This document shows positions 1 to 12,092 of a stretch of 64,000 nucleotides of DNA, in pieces. Positions within the stretch are counted from its first letter, which is position 1. Every line of letters begins with the position of its first letter. The notes under the pieces were generated by a model that had not been told where the DNA came from, did no database searches, and saw only the letters and a list, made by a program, of their open reading frames with translations. Origin of the DNA: Thioalkalivibrio sp. ALE14 (GTDB taxonomy: Bacteria; Pseudomonadota; Gammaproteobacteria; Ectothiorhodospirales; Ectothiorhodospiraceae); the NCBI RefSeq assembly GCF_000376845.1, contig NZ_AQXY01000021.1, positions 28,633 through 92,632 on the forward strand, in the 5' to 3' direction. Made by a program: the position numbers and the translations under genes.

Positions 1-631
1 TGCTGCCGTCGGCGACCACGGACTGGCCGATGACCAGCTCGTAGTCCAGGCGGATCTCGCCGCGCTTGCCGTTGACCGTCATCACCGCGTCCTTCAGGCG
101 TGGCTCCGGCAGCCCGGCGCTCGCCGCCAGCGGCTCGGGCAGGCGAAAGCCCATGCGCTCGTACATCACCAGCGGCCGCTTCGGGTTCACCATCACGCCA
201 TGCTCCTCCATCAGCGGCACCAGCACGTGCGGGAAGTTTTGCCCGGAAAAGCCGACATAGCTGCGGATCAGGGACTCGATGGCATTGGGCTCGTCAATCA
301 CCGGCCCGGAGCGCTCCACCTCGATCACGCTCTTGCCACCCTCGTCGGTAATGGCAAAGGCCTCGCCCGGGTTGGCCGGGAAGACCAGTGGCACGTTGCC
401 ACCCACCATGCCGGTAAAGCGGAAGTGCATGTTCGCGCTGGCGCCGTAGGTATCCAGCACCAGTGCGAACAACAGGTCACCCGGCACGCAAAAGCGCCGG
501 TTGTCGGCGTCATGGATCGGATTGAAGTCACCGGCGAGCGTCTTGGCAAAGTCGCTGCCCTGCTCCGGGGTCACGACCAGCTGCCCGTCGCGATGGCGGT
601 AGAAGTCCTCAAGGAAGCTTTTTTCGGTCAC
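1..631 (-). CDS. DUF3581 family protein (C-terminus outside window)
   Basis: About 210 residues are visible, beginning MTEKSFLEDFYRHRDGQLVV and running off the left edge, so the C-terminus is missing. The body carries the pattern I associate with the DUF3581 family: AGDFNPIHDADNRRFCVPGD near residues 30-50, then SGQNFPHVLVPLMEEHG near residue 140. The first of these resembles the hot-dog/MaoC-type FNPIH motif, but no function is established for DUF3581. The start is GTG, chosen because a GGGGAG ribosome site lies six bases upstream and the next upstream in-frame sequence has no family similarity. It is transcribed in the same direction as recQ, which ends 49 bp upstream of it. Confidence 0.75.
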   Translation of the reverse strand, partial: MTEKSFLEDFYRHRDGQLVVTPEQGSDFAKTLAGDFNPIHDADNRRFCVPGDLLFALVLDTYGASANMHFRFTGMVGGNVPLVFPANPGEAFAITDEGGKSVIEVERSGPVIDEPNAIESLIRSYVGFSGQNFPHVLVPLMEEHGVMVNPKRPLVMYERMGFRLPEPLAASAGLPEPRLKDAVMTVNGKRGEIRLDYELVIGQSVVADGS

Positions 632-680
632 GCGGTCTCCCCGAAATCATCGTTCAATGTGCAACTTGGTTCTTCCGCCA

Positions 681-2570
<1,890 letters not shown>

Positions 2571-2746
2571 TGGACGTACTCCAGACGGGAAGACAAGCCA
2601 CGAAGACTGCCGAATGCCCGCCACCGCTGCAAGCCACCAGCGCCACAACCGCCCCGCGCCGGCCGCAATCCCTCCCGGTGCGCAGTCGCCCGCCGTGACC
2701 CGCCGCGATAAACTCCCCACCTGAATACCAAAATCCAGGACGCCCG

Positions 2747-3211
2747 ATGCCGACAACCGCCCGCCTCCTGCCCGCCGCCTTGCTGGCCCTGTTCGCGTTG
2801 ACCGCCTGTTCCGACGCCCCGGAACCGGACACCGCCGCCGAGCCGCCTGCGCAGGCATCCAGCGAAGACTCGAGCGCGGCCTCCGGCTCCACCGCGCAGC
2901 TCGACTACAGCCTGCCGCCAGAGGACTTCGCCGCCGACCCCGAGGCCGGGCGCTCGCTGTTCCGCGCCAACTGCATGCAGTGCCACGGCGAGGACGCCCG
3001 CGGCACCGACCAGGGCCCGCCCCTGATCCACCGCATCTACGAGCCTTCGCACCACCCGGACATCACCTTCCATCGCGCCGTGGCCCTGGGCGTGCACGCG
3101 CACCACTGGGACTTTGGCGACATGCCGCCGGTGGCCGGCGTCACCGGCGAGGAGACCGCCCACATCATCGCCTGGATCCGCCAGGAGCAGCGCGCCGTCG
3201 GCATCGACTGA
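2747..3211 (+). CDS. Monohaem cytochrome c lipoprotein
   Basis: 154-residue class-I-like c-type cytochrome. The N-terminus is a lipoprotein signal with lipobox LTAC at residues 18-21, so the mature protein should be membrane-anchored in the periplasm. A Ser/Ala/Glu-rich linker of about 35 residues leads to the haem site CMQCH (about residues 75-80), with FGDMPP (about residue 125) a candidate for the axial Met. An AGGA site lies six bases before the ATG. The diguanylate cyclase gene starts 13 bp downstream, so the two are probably cotranscribed. The electron partner cannot be read from the sequence; a role in respiratory or sulfur-linked electron transfer is inference. Confidence 0.85.
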   Translation: MPTTARLLPAALLALFALTACSDAPEPDTAAEPPAQASSEDSSAASGSTAQLDYSLPPEDFAADPEAGRSLFRANCMQCHGEDARGTDQGPPLIHRIYEPSHHPDITFHRAVALGVHAHHWDFGDMPPVAGVTGEETAHIIAWIRQEQRAVGID

Positions 3212-3224
3212 ACTCAACCCGTAC

Positions 3225-4223
3225 ATGACAGATCCACGCACGGAGGCGATCCGCGGCACGGTCCACGCCTACCTGGACGCCTGGCTGCGCCAGCGCGATC
3301 TCGCGGCCCTGCTGCGCCTTCACACCCCCGCGGTCAGCGGCTTTGGCACTGGTGCCGACGAGGCCGCCTTCACTCCGGAAGAGGTCGAACGCATCGCCGG
3401 GCGCGACATCGAACAGGTACCGGAGCCCTTCGACTTCGCGATCCACCGCGAGGACATCCGACTGCTGACGGATGACGTGGCGCTGGTCATGCTGATCTTC
3501 GACATGATGCTGGACACCCGTGGGCAGCGGGTCCGACTGAACGGCCTGCGCGCCAGCCTGGTGCTGCACGCGACCGCCGACGGCTGGCGCCTAACGCACC
3601 TGCATGGCTCCTTCCCCGCGAGCGTCCATGGAGACGACGAGCCCTACCCGGTGAAAGAGCTGGAGGAGCGCGCACAGGTGCTGGAACGCCTGGTACGGGA
3701 ACGCACGCACTCCCTGGAGGCCGCCCAGCAACACCTGGAACACCTCGCCACCACCGACCCGCTGACCGGATTGAACAACCGCATGAAGGCCAGTCAGGCC
3801 CTGGCCGAAGAGATCCTGAGGGCCGAGCGTCACGCGAGCCCGCTCAGCGTGATCCTGCTGGACCTTGATCACTTCAAGCCGATTAACGATACCCTGGGAC
3901 ATGGCCGCGGCGACGCGGTACTGACCGCGGTCGGGCGGCTGATCACGGGCCGTATCCGCGCCACCGATCGGGCCGCGCGCTGGGGTGGCGAGGAGTTCCT
4001 CATTCTCTGTCCGCAAGACGACATCGCCGCCACAGCCCGGCTGGCCGAGGACCTGCGCCAGTGCCTGGAGATCCACGACTTCCAGACCGGACAGCCACTG
4101 ACCGCCAGCTTCGGCGTGGCCCAGCTGGAGCCCGGCGAGAGCGCGGAATCCCTGGTGGACCGGGCCGACCGCGCCCTGTACGCAGCCAAGCACGCCGGGC
4201 GCAACCGGGTCCAGAGCGCGTGA
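3225..4223 (+). CDS. Diguanylate cyclase with SnoaL/NTF2-like N-terminal domain
   Basis: 332 residues. The N-terminal ~130 residues (HAYLDAWLRQRDLAALLRLH onwards) look like a DUF4440/SnoaL NTF2-like domain, a fold that often binds small ligands. A short coiled segment around residues 140-175 leads to a GGDEF domain with the catalytic loop GGEEF and, five residues before it, the product-inhibition I-site RATD. It should therefore synthesise cyclic di-GMP and be feedback-inhibited. No transmembrane helix or signal peptide is visible, so it is probably cytoplasmic. The ATG at 3225 was chosen over an upstream in-frame start that would run through the cytochrome gene. Confidence 0.88.
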   Translation: MTDPRTEAIRGTVHAYLDAWLRQRDLAALLRLHTPAVSGFGTGADEAAFTPEEVERIAGRDIEQVPEPFDFAIHREDIRLLTDDVALVMLIFDMMLDTRGQRVRLNGLRASLVLHATADGWRLTHLHGSFPASVHGDDEPYPVKELEERAQVLERLVRERTHSLEAAQQHLEHLATTDPLTGLNNRMKASQALAEEILRAERHASPLSVILLDLDHFKPINDTLGHGRGDAVLTAVGRLITGRIRATDRAARWGGEEFLILCPQDDIAATARLAEDLRQCLEIHDFQTGQPLTASFGVAQLEPGESAESLVDRADRALYAAKHAGRNRVQSA

Positions 4224-4301
4224 AATAAATCCGGCGCCTGGGCGTCCCGTCCATGAACCACAGGAAAGCATTCACTCCTAACCGGCAAACGGAGCATTGC
4301 C

Positions 4302-4700
4302 ATGTGCACAAAAAGCCTGACCCTCGCCGCCCTGCTGGGCCTTCTGGCCCTGCCCGCCCAGGCAGACCCGGTCGACATCCTGGAGGCTCAGCTGCATGCC
4401 AGCGGGCCGGACCAGTGGCGGGTCGCCGTCACCGTGGAGCACCCCGACACCGGCTGGGATCACTATGCCGATGCCTGGCGTGTGCTCGATGCCGACGGCA
4501 ACGTCCTCGGTGAACGCATCCTGCACCACCCGCATGTAAACGAGCAGCCGTTTACCCGCAGCCTGCGCCGGCTGTCGATCCCCGATGGCGCGCGCTTCCT
4601 GCAAATCGAGGCCCGCTGCTCGCAGGACGGCTGGAGTCACCAGCGCCTGCGGATCGACCTCGAACAGGACCGGGGCGAGGGCTACCGCATTCACCGCTGA
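4302..4700 (+). CDS. Exported protein of unknown function
   Basis: 132 residues with a clear Sec signal peptide (MCTKSLTLAALLGLLALPAQA, cleavage after AQA). The mature part is about 110 residues and contains conserved-looking stretches DTGWDHYADAWRVLDADGN and HHPHVNEQPFTRSL, suggesting a small beta-sandwich periplasmic domain. I recall similar proteins as uncharacterised in other proteobacteria but cannot name a family. A GGAG site stands about seven bases before the ATG. It follows the diguanylate cyclase by 78 bp and precedes the ABC exporter by 104 bp; neither neighbour reveals its job. Confidence 0.7.
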   Translation: MCTKSLTLAALLGLLALPAQADPVDILEAQLHASGPDQWRVAVTVEHPDTGWDHYADAWRVLDADGNVLGERILHHPHVNEQPFTRSLRRLSIPDGARFLQIEARCSQDGWSHQRLRIDLEQDRGEGYRIHR

Positions 4701-4804
4701 CCTTCCGCGAACGCCGGGGAGGAGCCGCTACTGAACGCGCGCCCATGTGCGAATTCCGCCGCGCCTCTCTAAAGTAAGCGACCTACCCAGCCCCGGACTC
4801 CCCC

Positions 4805-6625
4805 ATGCGCGGTCATTCCAGCGTGCACGATGCGCCCGACGAGGCGATCAACTGGCGCATCGTTCGCTCCCTGTTCCCCTATCTCGCGGAATTCCGCGGG
4901 CGACTGTTCCTCGCCCTCGGGCTGATGGGTCTGGCCAAGCTGGCGACCGTGCTGGTCCCGCTGGCACTGAAATACATCGTCGACCACTTCGAGGATTCCG
5001 GCACCGACGCGCTGGTCACGGTCCCGGTGGCGCTGGTCGTCGCCTACGGCCTGCTGCGCTTTGGCGGCACCCTGTTCGGCGAGCTGCGTGACGCGGTCTT
5101 CGTGCGGGTGGCCGAGCGCGCCATGCGGCGGGCGGCCCTGCGCGTGTTCGAACATCTGCATCGACTGGAGCTGAGCTTTCATCTGGCACGCGAGACCGGC
5201 GGGCTGGCGCGGGACATCGAGCGCGGAACCAGCGGTATCAGCTTCCTGCTGCGCTTCATGGTGTTCAACATCCTGCCGACGATCATCGAGATCGCGATGG
5301 TGGCGGTCATCCTGCTGGTGGCGGTGGGCCCGGTATTCACCCTGACGGTGATCATCGCGGTGGCGGCCTACATCGCCTGGTCAGTGTGGATTACCGAGTG
5401 GCGCACCCGCTTCGTGCGCGAGGCCAACCAGCGCGACAACGAGTCCAACACCCGCGCGATCGATAGCCTGCTGAACTACGAGACAGTGAAGTACTTCGGC
5501 AACGAGGGCTTCGAGGCCCGGCGCTACGACGAGGGCCTGGCCACCTGGGAGCAGGCGCGCACCAAGAACGTGCTGTCGCTGGTGCTGCTGAACTCCGGTC
5601 AGGCCCTGATCATCGCCGGGGCGATCACCGTGATGATGCTGCTGGCCGCCAGCCGCGTCGCCTCGGGTCAGATGTCGCTGGGCGACCTGGTGATGGTCAA
5701 CGCCTACATGATCCAGCTGTTCATGCCACTGAACTTCCTCGGTTTCGTCTACCGCGAGATCCGCCAGTCGCTGGCGAACATCGAACGCCTGTTCGGGCTG
5801 CTGGAAAAACCGGTTCAGGTCGAGGACCGGCCGGACGCACCGGACCTCGAGGTCACGGGCGGACATGTACGCTTCGAACAGGTCGCGTTCCACTACCAGC
5901 CGGAACGACCGATCCTCGAGGACGTGTCGCTCGAGATCCCCGCCGGGCACAAGCTCGCGGTGGTCGGCCCCAGCGGGGCCGGGAAGTCCACGCTCGCACG
6001 CCTGCTGTTCCGGTTCTTCGACGTGACCGACGGGCGCATCACTATCGACGGCCAGGATATCCGCGAGGTGACCCAGCAAAGCCTGCGCCGTGCGATCGGC
6101 GTGGTCCCGCAGGATACCGTGCTGTTCAACGCGAGCATTCGCTACAACATCGCCTATGGGGATCCGGAGGCCTCCGAGGAGGCGATCCGGCGCGCGGTCC
6201 ATCTGGCGCACCTGGACGATTTCATCCAGCGCCTGCCCGACGGCCTGGATACGGTCGTCGGCGAACGCGGCCTCAAGGTCTCCGGCGGCGAGAAGCAACG
6301 CATCGCCATCGCCCGCATGCTGCTGAAGGACCCGCCGATCCTGGTCTTCGACGAGGCCACCTCGTCCCTGGACTCGGGCTCGGAGAAGGCCATCCTGCAG
6401 GCGCTGAACGAGGTCTCGGCCCGGCGCACCACGCTGGTCATCGCGCATCGCCTGTCGACCGTGAAGGACGCCGAGCAGATCGTCGTGTTGGACCAGGGCC
6501 GCGTGGTCGAACGCGGCACCCACCGCGAACTCCTCGCCAGGAACGGCGCCTACGCCCGCCTGTGGCAACACCAGCAGGAACACGAACCAACCACCTCTAG
6601 CTCGAACCCGACCGCCAGCGGCTGA
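4805..6625 (+). CDS. Atm1/HMT1-type ABC exporter (fused permease and ATPase)
   Basis: 606-residue ABC half-transporter that should work as a homodimer in the inner membrane. A six-helix type-1 exporter domain occupies residues ~20-320, followed by the nucleotide-binding domain: Walker A GPSGAGKST, signature SGGEKQR, Walker B ILVFDEATS and the switch His in VIAHRLS. The phrase LNYETVKYFGNE is typical of the Atm1/HMT1 subfamily, which exports glutathione-linked sulfur or metal conjugates. In a sulfur oxidiser such a substrate (glutathione persulfide, metal-thiolate) is plausible, but this is inference. It appears monocistronic. Confidence 0.88.
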   Translation: MRGHSSVHDAPDEAINWRIVRSLFPYLAEFRGRLFLALGLMGLAKLATVLVPLALKYIVDHFEDSGTDALVTVPVALVVAYGLLRFGGTLFGELRDAVFVRVAERAMRRAALRVFEHLHRLELSFHLARETGGLARDIERGTSGISFLLRFMVFNILPTIIEIAMVAVILLVAVGPVFTLTVIIAVAAYIAWSVWITEWRTRFVREANQRDNESNTRAIDSLLNYETVKYFGNEGFEARRYDEGLATWEQARTKNVLSLVLLNSGQALIIAGAITVMMLLAASRVASGQMSLGDLVMVNAYMIQLFMPLNFLGFVYREIRQSLANIERLFGLLEKPVQVEDRPDAPDLEVTGGHVRFEQVAFHYQPERPILEDVSLEIPAGHKLAVVGPSGAGKSTLARLLFRFFDVTDGRITIDGQDIREVTQQSLRRAIGVVPQDTVLFNASIRYNIAYGDPEASEEAIRRAVHLAHLDDFIQRLPDGLDTVVGERGLKVSGGEKQRIAIARMLLKDPPILVFDEATSSLDSGSEKAILQALNEVSARRTTLVIAHRLSTVKDAEQIVVLDQGRVVERGTHRELLARNGAYARLWQHQQEHEPTTSSSNPTASG

Positions 6626-6653
6626 CGTCATTCACCACGAAACGCACGAGAAA

Positions 6654-6838
6654 GGGCCAGGTCAACAGCGATTCACAGGAAGATGGGAAGGCTGGAAGAA
6701 ACAATTATTGGATAAAAGGGCTCGGGGACGCCCCGGTGGTTTGGATCATTTTGCGCATGGCCCGCGATTAGCTCGAGCGCCAGCTGTTCTTCCAATCTTC
6801 CCGTCTTCCTGTCCGCTTTTGGCTATTGACCTGGGCCC
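6654..6838. repeat. Long imperfect inverted repeat in intergenic region
   Basis: Left arm 6654-6698 and right arm 6789-6838 are near-complementary (for example GGCCAGGTCAA against TTGACCTGGGCC and AGGAAGATGGGAAGG against CTTCCCGTCTTCCT), with a ~90-bp centre. Just before it, 6630-6650 (TTCACCACGAAACGCACGAG) resembles the reverse complement of a segment at 25888-25919. No ORF is inside. It lies between the convergent exporter and arfB genes and is probably a non-autonomous repeat element of the REP or MITE type. Confidence 0.6.
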
Positions 6839-6862
6839 TCTGCGCGCGCCACGGGGAACAAA

Positions 6863-7279
6863 TCAGTCAGGGTCGACGCGGCCGCGCAGGGCCTTCTTGC
6901 GGCCGCGCTGGGTCTTGCCCTCCAGGCGGCGCAGCTTGGAGGCCCGCGTCGGGCGCGTCGGCTTGCGCGTCTTGATCGGGCGCCCAGCCTCGCGCAGGAG
7001 CTCCGCCAGACGCTCCAGCGCATCCTCGCGGTTGGCCTCCTGGGTGCGGTACTGCTGTGCTTTGAGGACGATCACGCCATCCTTGGTGATGCGCTGGTCC
7101 CGGCGGCGCAGCAGGCGCTCCTTGTAGACGTCGGGCAGGCTGGAGGCGCGGATGTCGAAGCGCAGATGAATGGCCGAGGCCACCTTGTTCACGTTCTGCC
7201 CGCCCGCCCCCTGGGCACGGATCGGGGTCAGCTCAATCTCGTGCTCGGGGACACTCACGCTGTTGGAGATGCGCAGCAT
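6863..7279 (-). CDS. arfB: Alternative ribosome-rescue factor ArfB (peptidyl-tRNA hydrolase, YaeJ)
   Basis: 138 residues, matching the ~140-residue family. It frees ribosomes stalled on non-stop mRNA by hydrolysing peptidyl-tRNA. The catalytic GGQNVNK motif is present (about residues 25-31), followed by [13 protein letters not shown], and the C-terminal tail is a Lys/Arg-rich extension ([17 protein letters not shown]) that enters the mRNA channel in the characterised homologue. I chose the ATG at 7279 because [20 protein letters not shown] aligns with the family start; an upstream in-frame ATG would overlap the preceding lipoprotein gene, whose stop is 7 bp before this start. Confidence 0.92.
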   Translation of the reverse strand: MLRISNSVSVPEHEIELTPIRAQGAGGQNVNKVASAIHLRFDIRASSLPDVYKERLLRRRDQRITKDGVIVLKAQQYRTQEANREDALERLAELLREAGRPIKTRKPTRPTRASKLRRLEGKTQRGRKKALRGRVDPD

Positions 7280-7286
7280 CGCTCGA

Positions 7287-7601
7287 TCAGCGGAACTCGC
7301 CATCGTGGATACGGCCATCCGCGTCCAGCTCGGCGAAGAAGCGGCTGTTATCCGTGCGGTATTCCTGGGTCACGATATCGCCCGGGAGGACCAGCATCAC
7401 GTCGGGGTAGACACGCTTGAACTCCTCGGGCGTCGGCCGGCTCTCGAGGAAATGCAGGAACGGGTTCATCTGCTCCACCGTACCCGGGCGCGGCTCGGGC
7501 CCGTCGGCCTGGGTTTCAGCCTTGTACGCCGAACAGGCACCAACGCCCAGCGCCAGCACTACAACCACAAGGGCCGGGGTCCATCGGAAATTCAACTCCA
7601 T
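7287..7601 (-). CDS. Small lipoprotein of unknown function
   Basis: 104 residues. A short hydrophobic N-terminus ([13 protein letters not shown]) ends in a lipobox-type Cys at about residue 23, so the protein is probably lipidated and exported. The mature part (PNPFL-like [20 protein letters not shown], then [20 protein letters not shown]) matches no family I can name. The ATG at 7601 has GGAGG six bases upstream and is preferred to an ATG seven codons earlier. Its stop lies 7 bp before arfB, so the two are likely cotranscribed. Confidence 0.7.
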   Translation of the reverse strand: MELNFRWTPALVVVVLALGVGACSAYKAETQADGPEPRPGTVEQMNPFLHFLESRPTPEEFKRVYPDVMLVLPGDIVTQEYRTDNSRFFAELDADGRIHDGEFR

Positions 7602-7630
7602 GCAAACCTCCTGCGCACGCAAGATGCAAC

Positions 7631-7738
7631 GTCATTGCGAGGCGCCGAAGGCGCCGCGGCAACCTCCAGAAGCTCGCACTCCAGCTAGATCCGATGGCCC
7701 ACGGGAGATTGCTTCGTCGCTTCGTTCCTCGCAATGAC
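7631..7738. repeat. Dispersed intergenic palindromic repeat (first copy)
   Basis: GTCATTGCGAGG at 7631-7642 faces CCTCGCAATGAC at 7727-7738, with GAGATTGCTTCGTCGCTTCG next to the right arm. A related copy (GAGATTGC ... CCTCGCAATGAC) sits at about 17170-17208. These are the hallmark words of a REP-like family widespread in bacterial genomes. The element lies between prfC and the small lipoprotein gene and could form a long hairpin in the prfC-distal transcript. Confidence 0.65.
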
Positions 7739-7786
7739 AGGCGCGTACGCCGCGCACCGGGAAAGATCTGTTCGGAGCCCGGCGAC

Positions 7787-9379
<1,593 letters not shown>

Positions 9380-9410
9380 GCATTCGGGCCGCTGGGAACA
9401 GCCCGCAAGT

Positions 9411-9684
9411 TTAAGGAAACACCGATCAATGTACACCCTCGCGTTGGCACCCCAGGTTTTCCGAGACAAGGCGCGGTGCGCAGCCGGTAGTGGATCTACC
9501 GGCAAAGGCCGCAACGCAGGATCGGGGAACCTGGGGGGCCAACCCCGAAGGGGCTCGGCCGCTTTTGCATGCGCACGGCGTTGCGGCTCCCTTGTGCAGA
9601 ATGACTGCACGGCAGTCACCGCGCCTTGTTCGCACGCAAAAGCGACTCGAGCGCGAGCGTGTACATTGATCAGTGTTTCCTTAA
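9411..9684. mobile_element. 274-bp MITE-like element with 26-bp terminal inverted repeats
   Basis: Left end TTAAGGAAACACCGATCAAT and on to 9436, right end the reverse complement at 9659-9684, differing at one position in 26. The interior has further palindromes (CCGGTAGTGGATCTACCGG) but no credible coding sequence: short frames through it just read the terminal repeat. The size, paired ends and lack of a transposase fit a miniature inverted-repeat transposable element mobilised in trans. No flanking direct repeat is evident apart from the TTAA at each tip. It separates prfC from the Sel1 gene. Confidence 0.75.
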
Positions 9685-9727
9685 CGCGAAACCGGGGCTC
9701 CGGTTCAGGGTGGCAGCCCCTGACACG

Positions 9728-9753
9728 AAAACGGCCCCGGAAACCGGGGCCGT
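9728..9753 (-). terminator. Hairpin terminator after the Sel1-repeat gene
   Basis: Perfect GC-rich stem ACGGCCCCGG / CCGGGGCCGT with an AAA loop (9731-9753), followed on the minus strand by TTTTC. It stands 30 bp past the Sel1 gene stop. The same 21-nt core hairpin recurs between ilvN and ilvC at 14702-14722. Confidence 0.65.
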
Positions 9754-9782
9754 CGTGCGGCGCCAGACTGGCGGCTGCAGGC

Positions 9783-10589
9783 TCAGCGCGCGGCGGCCGC
9801 CTGGATCGCCGCGTTCTGCTCTTCCAGACGCCCGCGGGCGGTCACCAGATCGCGGTTGTTCATGCGGGCCTCGAGGCTGGCGATGCGCTCCTCGTCCTGG
9901 GCCAGGCTGTACCAGACGTGGGCCTGGACCAGGTCGCGTTCGACCCCGCGTCCGTTCTGGTGCAGGCGGCCCAGTCCGATCTGGGCATGCCGGTAGCCTT
10001 GCTCCGCCGCGGCGGTGTACCAGCGAGCGGCCGCGGCCGCATCGCGCGTGGTGCCCTGGCCATTCTCGTGCAGCAGGCCGACGTAATACTGCGCGGCGGG
10101 CATGCCCTGGTCCGCGGCCCTGGTCAGCCATTCGAGGCCGGCCACCGGATCCTGTTCGCCATTGGCCAGGTGGCTCCCCAGCCAGTACTGGGCGTCGGCA
10201 TGTCCCAGTTCGGCGGCGCGGGTGTAGTGCTCGCGACTGCGGTCGGCATCCGCCGCGGCCCCCTTGCCGGTGGCGAAGAGATAGCCCAGATAGTAGTGCG
10301 CGCCGGCATGATCGGCGTCCGCGGCGCGGGCAAACCAGCGCACGGCCTGATCGTGATCCACCGCCGTGCCGCGACCGGAGTAGTTGGCCATGCCCACGTC
10401 GAACATCGCGGCCGGATCGCCCTTCTGCGCATTGCTTTCGCGGATTTCGTACCAGACGCCCAGCAGTTCCTGCTGGCGCTCGGCCTCGTCGTAGCCAAAG
10501 GCTTGCTGGGCCTGCACGGCACCGGCGGAAACCAGCAGCGGGAGGGCCAGCGGAAGCGAGAAGAACATTGCACGCAGGGATCGGGACAT
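9783..10589 (-). CDS. Exported Sel1-like repeat protein
   Basis: 268 residues. A Sec signal peptide (cleavage near VQAQQ, residue ~29) is followed by about five Sel1-like repeats recognisable from [58 protein letters not shown] and [16 protein letters not shown]. Such solenoids act as protein-protein scaffolds in the periplasm; the partner cannot be inferred. The ATG at 10589 has GAGG upstream and begins the signal peptide; the open frame upstream of it is not protein-like. Confidence 0.85.
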   Translation of the reverse strand: MSRSLRAMFFSLPLALPLLVSAGAVQAQQAFGYDEAERQQELLGVWYEIRESNAQKGDPAAMFDVGMANYSGRGTAVDHDQAVRWFARAADADHAGAHYYLGYLFATGKGAAADADRSREHYTRAAELGHADAQYWLGSHLANGEQDPVAGLEWLTRAADQGMPAAQYYVGLLHENGQGTTRDAAAAARWYTAAAEQGYRHAQIGLGRLHQNGRGVERDLVQAHVWYSLAQDEERIASLEARMNNRDLVTARGRLEEQNAAIQAAAAR

Positions 10590-10763
10590 GGGAAACCTCA
10601 TCCGGTGTCGGGGCGAATACCGGTCTTGATCATAGACCGGGGGGCGAACCGCCACAACGCGAAGCCCTCGGGACGAGAACCGAGGGCGACAAAACGTGGC
10701 CAAATCCCGGAAACCGTCGCATAACCTGTGAACGGGTTCACGACCCGCGCGGGAACCCGGGGT

Positions 10764-11243
10764 TCAGGCGCCGGCGGGTGCGGCGCAGCGACGCGTCAGC
10801 ACCCAGGCATCCTCGCGGCCGCTGGGAAGCGGGTAATAGCGGGGCCGCGTACCGATATGCTCGAAGCCCTCGGAGCGGTACAGCTGGACCGCGGCCACAT
10901 TGGACGGGCGCACCTCGAGAAACAGGGCCTCGGCATCCTGATCGCAGACATAGTCGAACAGGCGCCGGACCATGAATCGGCCGAGCCCGTTACCCTGCCA
11001 GCGCGGATCCACGGTCAGGTTGAGCAAATGCGCCTCGCCAGCGGCGACGGTGAGCACGCTGTGACCCACCTGGCGCCCGTCCACCTCGAGGATCCAGCAG
11101 TCATAGCCCACGCGGATGCAGTCCTCGAAGATCCGGGCGGTCCACGGGTAGTCATAGGCCTCGCGCTCGATACGCATCACGCCCTCCACATCGACCGACT
11201 CCATGCGGCGCAACTCGGGCTGGACGCGGGGTTCGGCACTCAT
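10764..11243 (-). CDS. rimI: Ribosomal protein S18-alanine N-acetyltransferase RimI
   Basis: 159-residue GNAT acetyltransferase. The acetyl-CoA loop is seen as RWQGNGLGRFMVRRL (about residues 82-96), with the preceding strand AHLLNLTVDP and the late VRPSNVAAVQLYRSEGFE segment typical of RimI, including the conserved Asn and Tyr. It should acetylate the N-terminal alanine of S18. It is followed by a 107-bp gap from the uracil-DNA glycosylase gene, the same order seen in many gammaproteobacteria (rimI near a family-4 glycosylase). Confidence 0.88.
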   Translation of the reverse strand: MSAEPRVQPELRRMESVDVEGVMRIEREAYDYPWTARIFEDCIRVGYDCWILEVDGRQVGHSVLTVAAGEAHLLNLTVDPRWQGNGLGRFMVRRLFDYVCDQDAEALFLEVRPSNVAAVQLYRSEGFEHIGTRPRYYPLPSGREDAWVLTRRCAAPAGA

Positions 11244-11350
11244 GACGCGGGCTTCTCCGGCAGCAGTGAAGGGACGAGGGACGAACGGTTCCTGTGGTGT
11301 GGGAGCCCGCCGATGCCGCGCGGGTTCCCATTTCCACAGTATTTTTCAGG

Positions 11351-12088
11351 CTATGTCAGGCAGGCACGGGCCCGTTGCAGATCCTGCCAGGCCCGCGCCT
11401 TGTCGGCCGGCTTTCGCAGCAGGTAGGCCGGATGGTAGGTCACGACCAGCGGCACGCCCTGATAGCGATGATCCCCACCGCGCATGCGCCCGAGTGGCTC
11501 ATCCGAGGCAAGCAGGCTCTGGGCCGCGACCCGCCCCAGGGCGACGATCACCTCCGGCTGGATCAGGGCAATCTGGCGGTCGAGGTAGGCGCGGCAGGCT
11601 GCCGATTCCTCCGGTTTCGGATCGCGGTTCCCCGGGGGGCGGCACTTCAGCACGTTGGCAATAAATACGTCGTGATGGCGGTCCAGGCCCAGTGCCAGCA
11701 GCATGTTGTCCAGCAACTGCCCGGCCCGGCCGACGAAGGGCTCCCCACGCCGATCCTCCTCCGCACCCGGAGCCTCGCCGATGAACAGCCAGCGGGCCTT
11801 GCGATCCCCGACGCCAAACACGGTCTGCGTGCGCTCGCACGCCAGTTCGGCGCAGGCCTGGCAGCCGCGTACGCGCGTCTCCAGGGCCTCCCAGTCCAGT
11901 GTCTCGACCGCAACACCCTGCGCCCCACTGCCGGCATCCACCCACTCGGCCACCGCTTCGGGGGCTGGCGCGGCGGCCCCGGTTTCGCTAAAGGACGTTT
12001 CGGCATCCGGGGCGGGCGCGAGGCGCGACCGCCATACCGGTATGCCCATGTCCGCGAGGATGCGGCGCTGGCGCACCGACAGCGTCAC
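11351..12088 (-). CDS. Family 4 uracil-DNA glycosylase (Fe-S)
   Basis: 245 residues. It excises uracil from DNA in base-excision repair. Family-4/5 signatures are GEAPGAEED (motif 1), the Fe-S ligand Cys pairs in RGCQAC and later [12 protein letters not shown] plus AACRAYL, and motif 3 HPAYLLR. The N-terminal [14 protein letters not shown] is typical of proteobacterial members. I chose the GTG at 12088, which has GGGGA eight bases upstream and lies 4 bp beyond the pssA stop; the GTG eight codons earlier would overlap pssA. It is likely translated from the same transcript as pssA. Confidence 0.88.
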   Translation of the reverse strand: MTLSVRQRRILADMGIPVWRSRLAPAPDAETSFSETGAAAPAPEAVAEWVDAGSGAQGVAVETLDWEALETRVRGCQACAELACERTQTVFGVGDRKARWLFIGEAPGAEEDRRGEPFVGRAGQLLDNMLLALGLDRHHDVFIANVLKCRPPGNRDPKPEESAACRAYLDRQIALIQPEVIVALGRVAAQSLLASDEPLGRMRGGDHRYQGVPLVVTYHPAYLLRKPADKARAWQDLQRARACLT

Positions 12089-12092
12089 GCGG

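Noticed and set aside
2571..2858. 96-codon N-terminal extension of RecQ
   Set aside because: It is Arg/Gly/Ala-rich, overlaps the divergent cytochrome gene, and a TTG at 2570 with a good ribosome site gives the usual RecQ length.
9626..10975. 449-codon plus-strand frame covering the MITE end, Sel1 and rimI regions
   Set aside because: It spans three unrelated features on the other strand and is Arg/Pro-rich shadow sequence.
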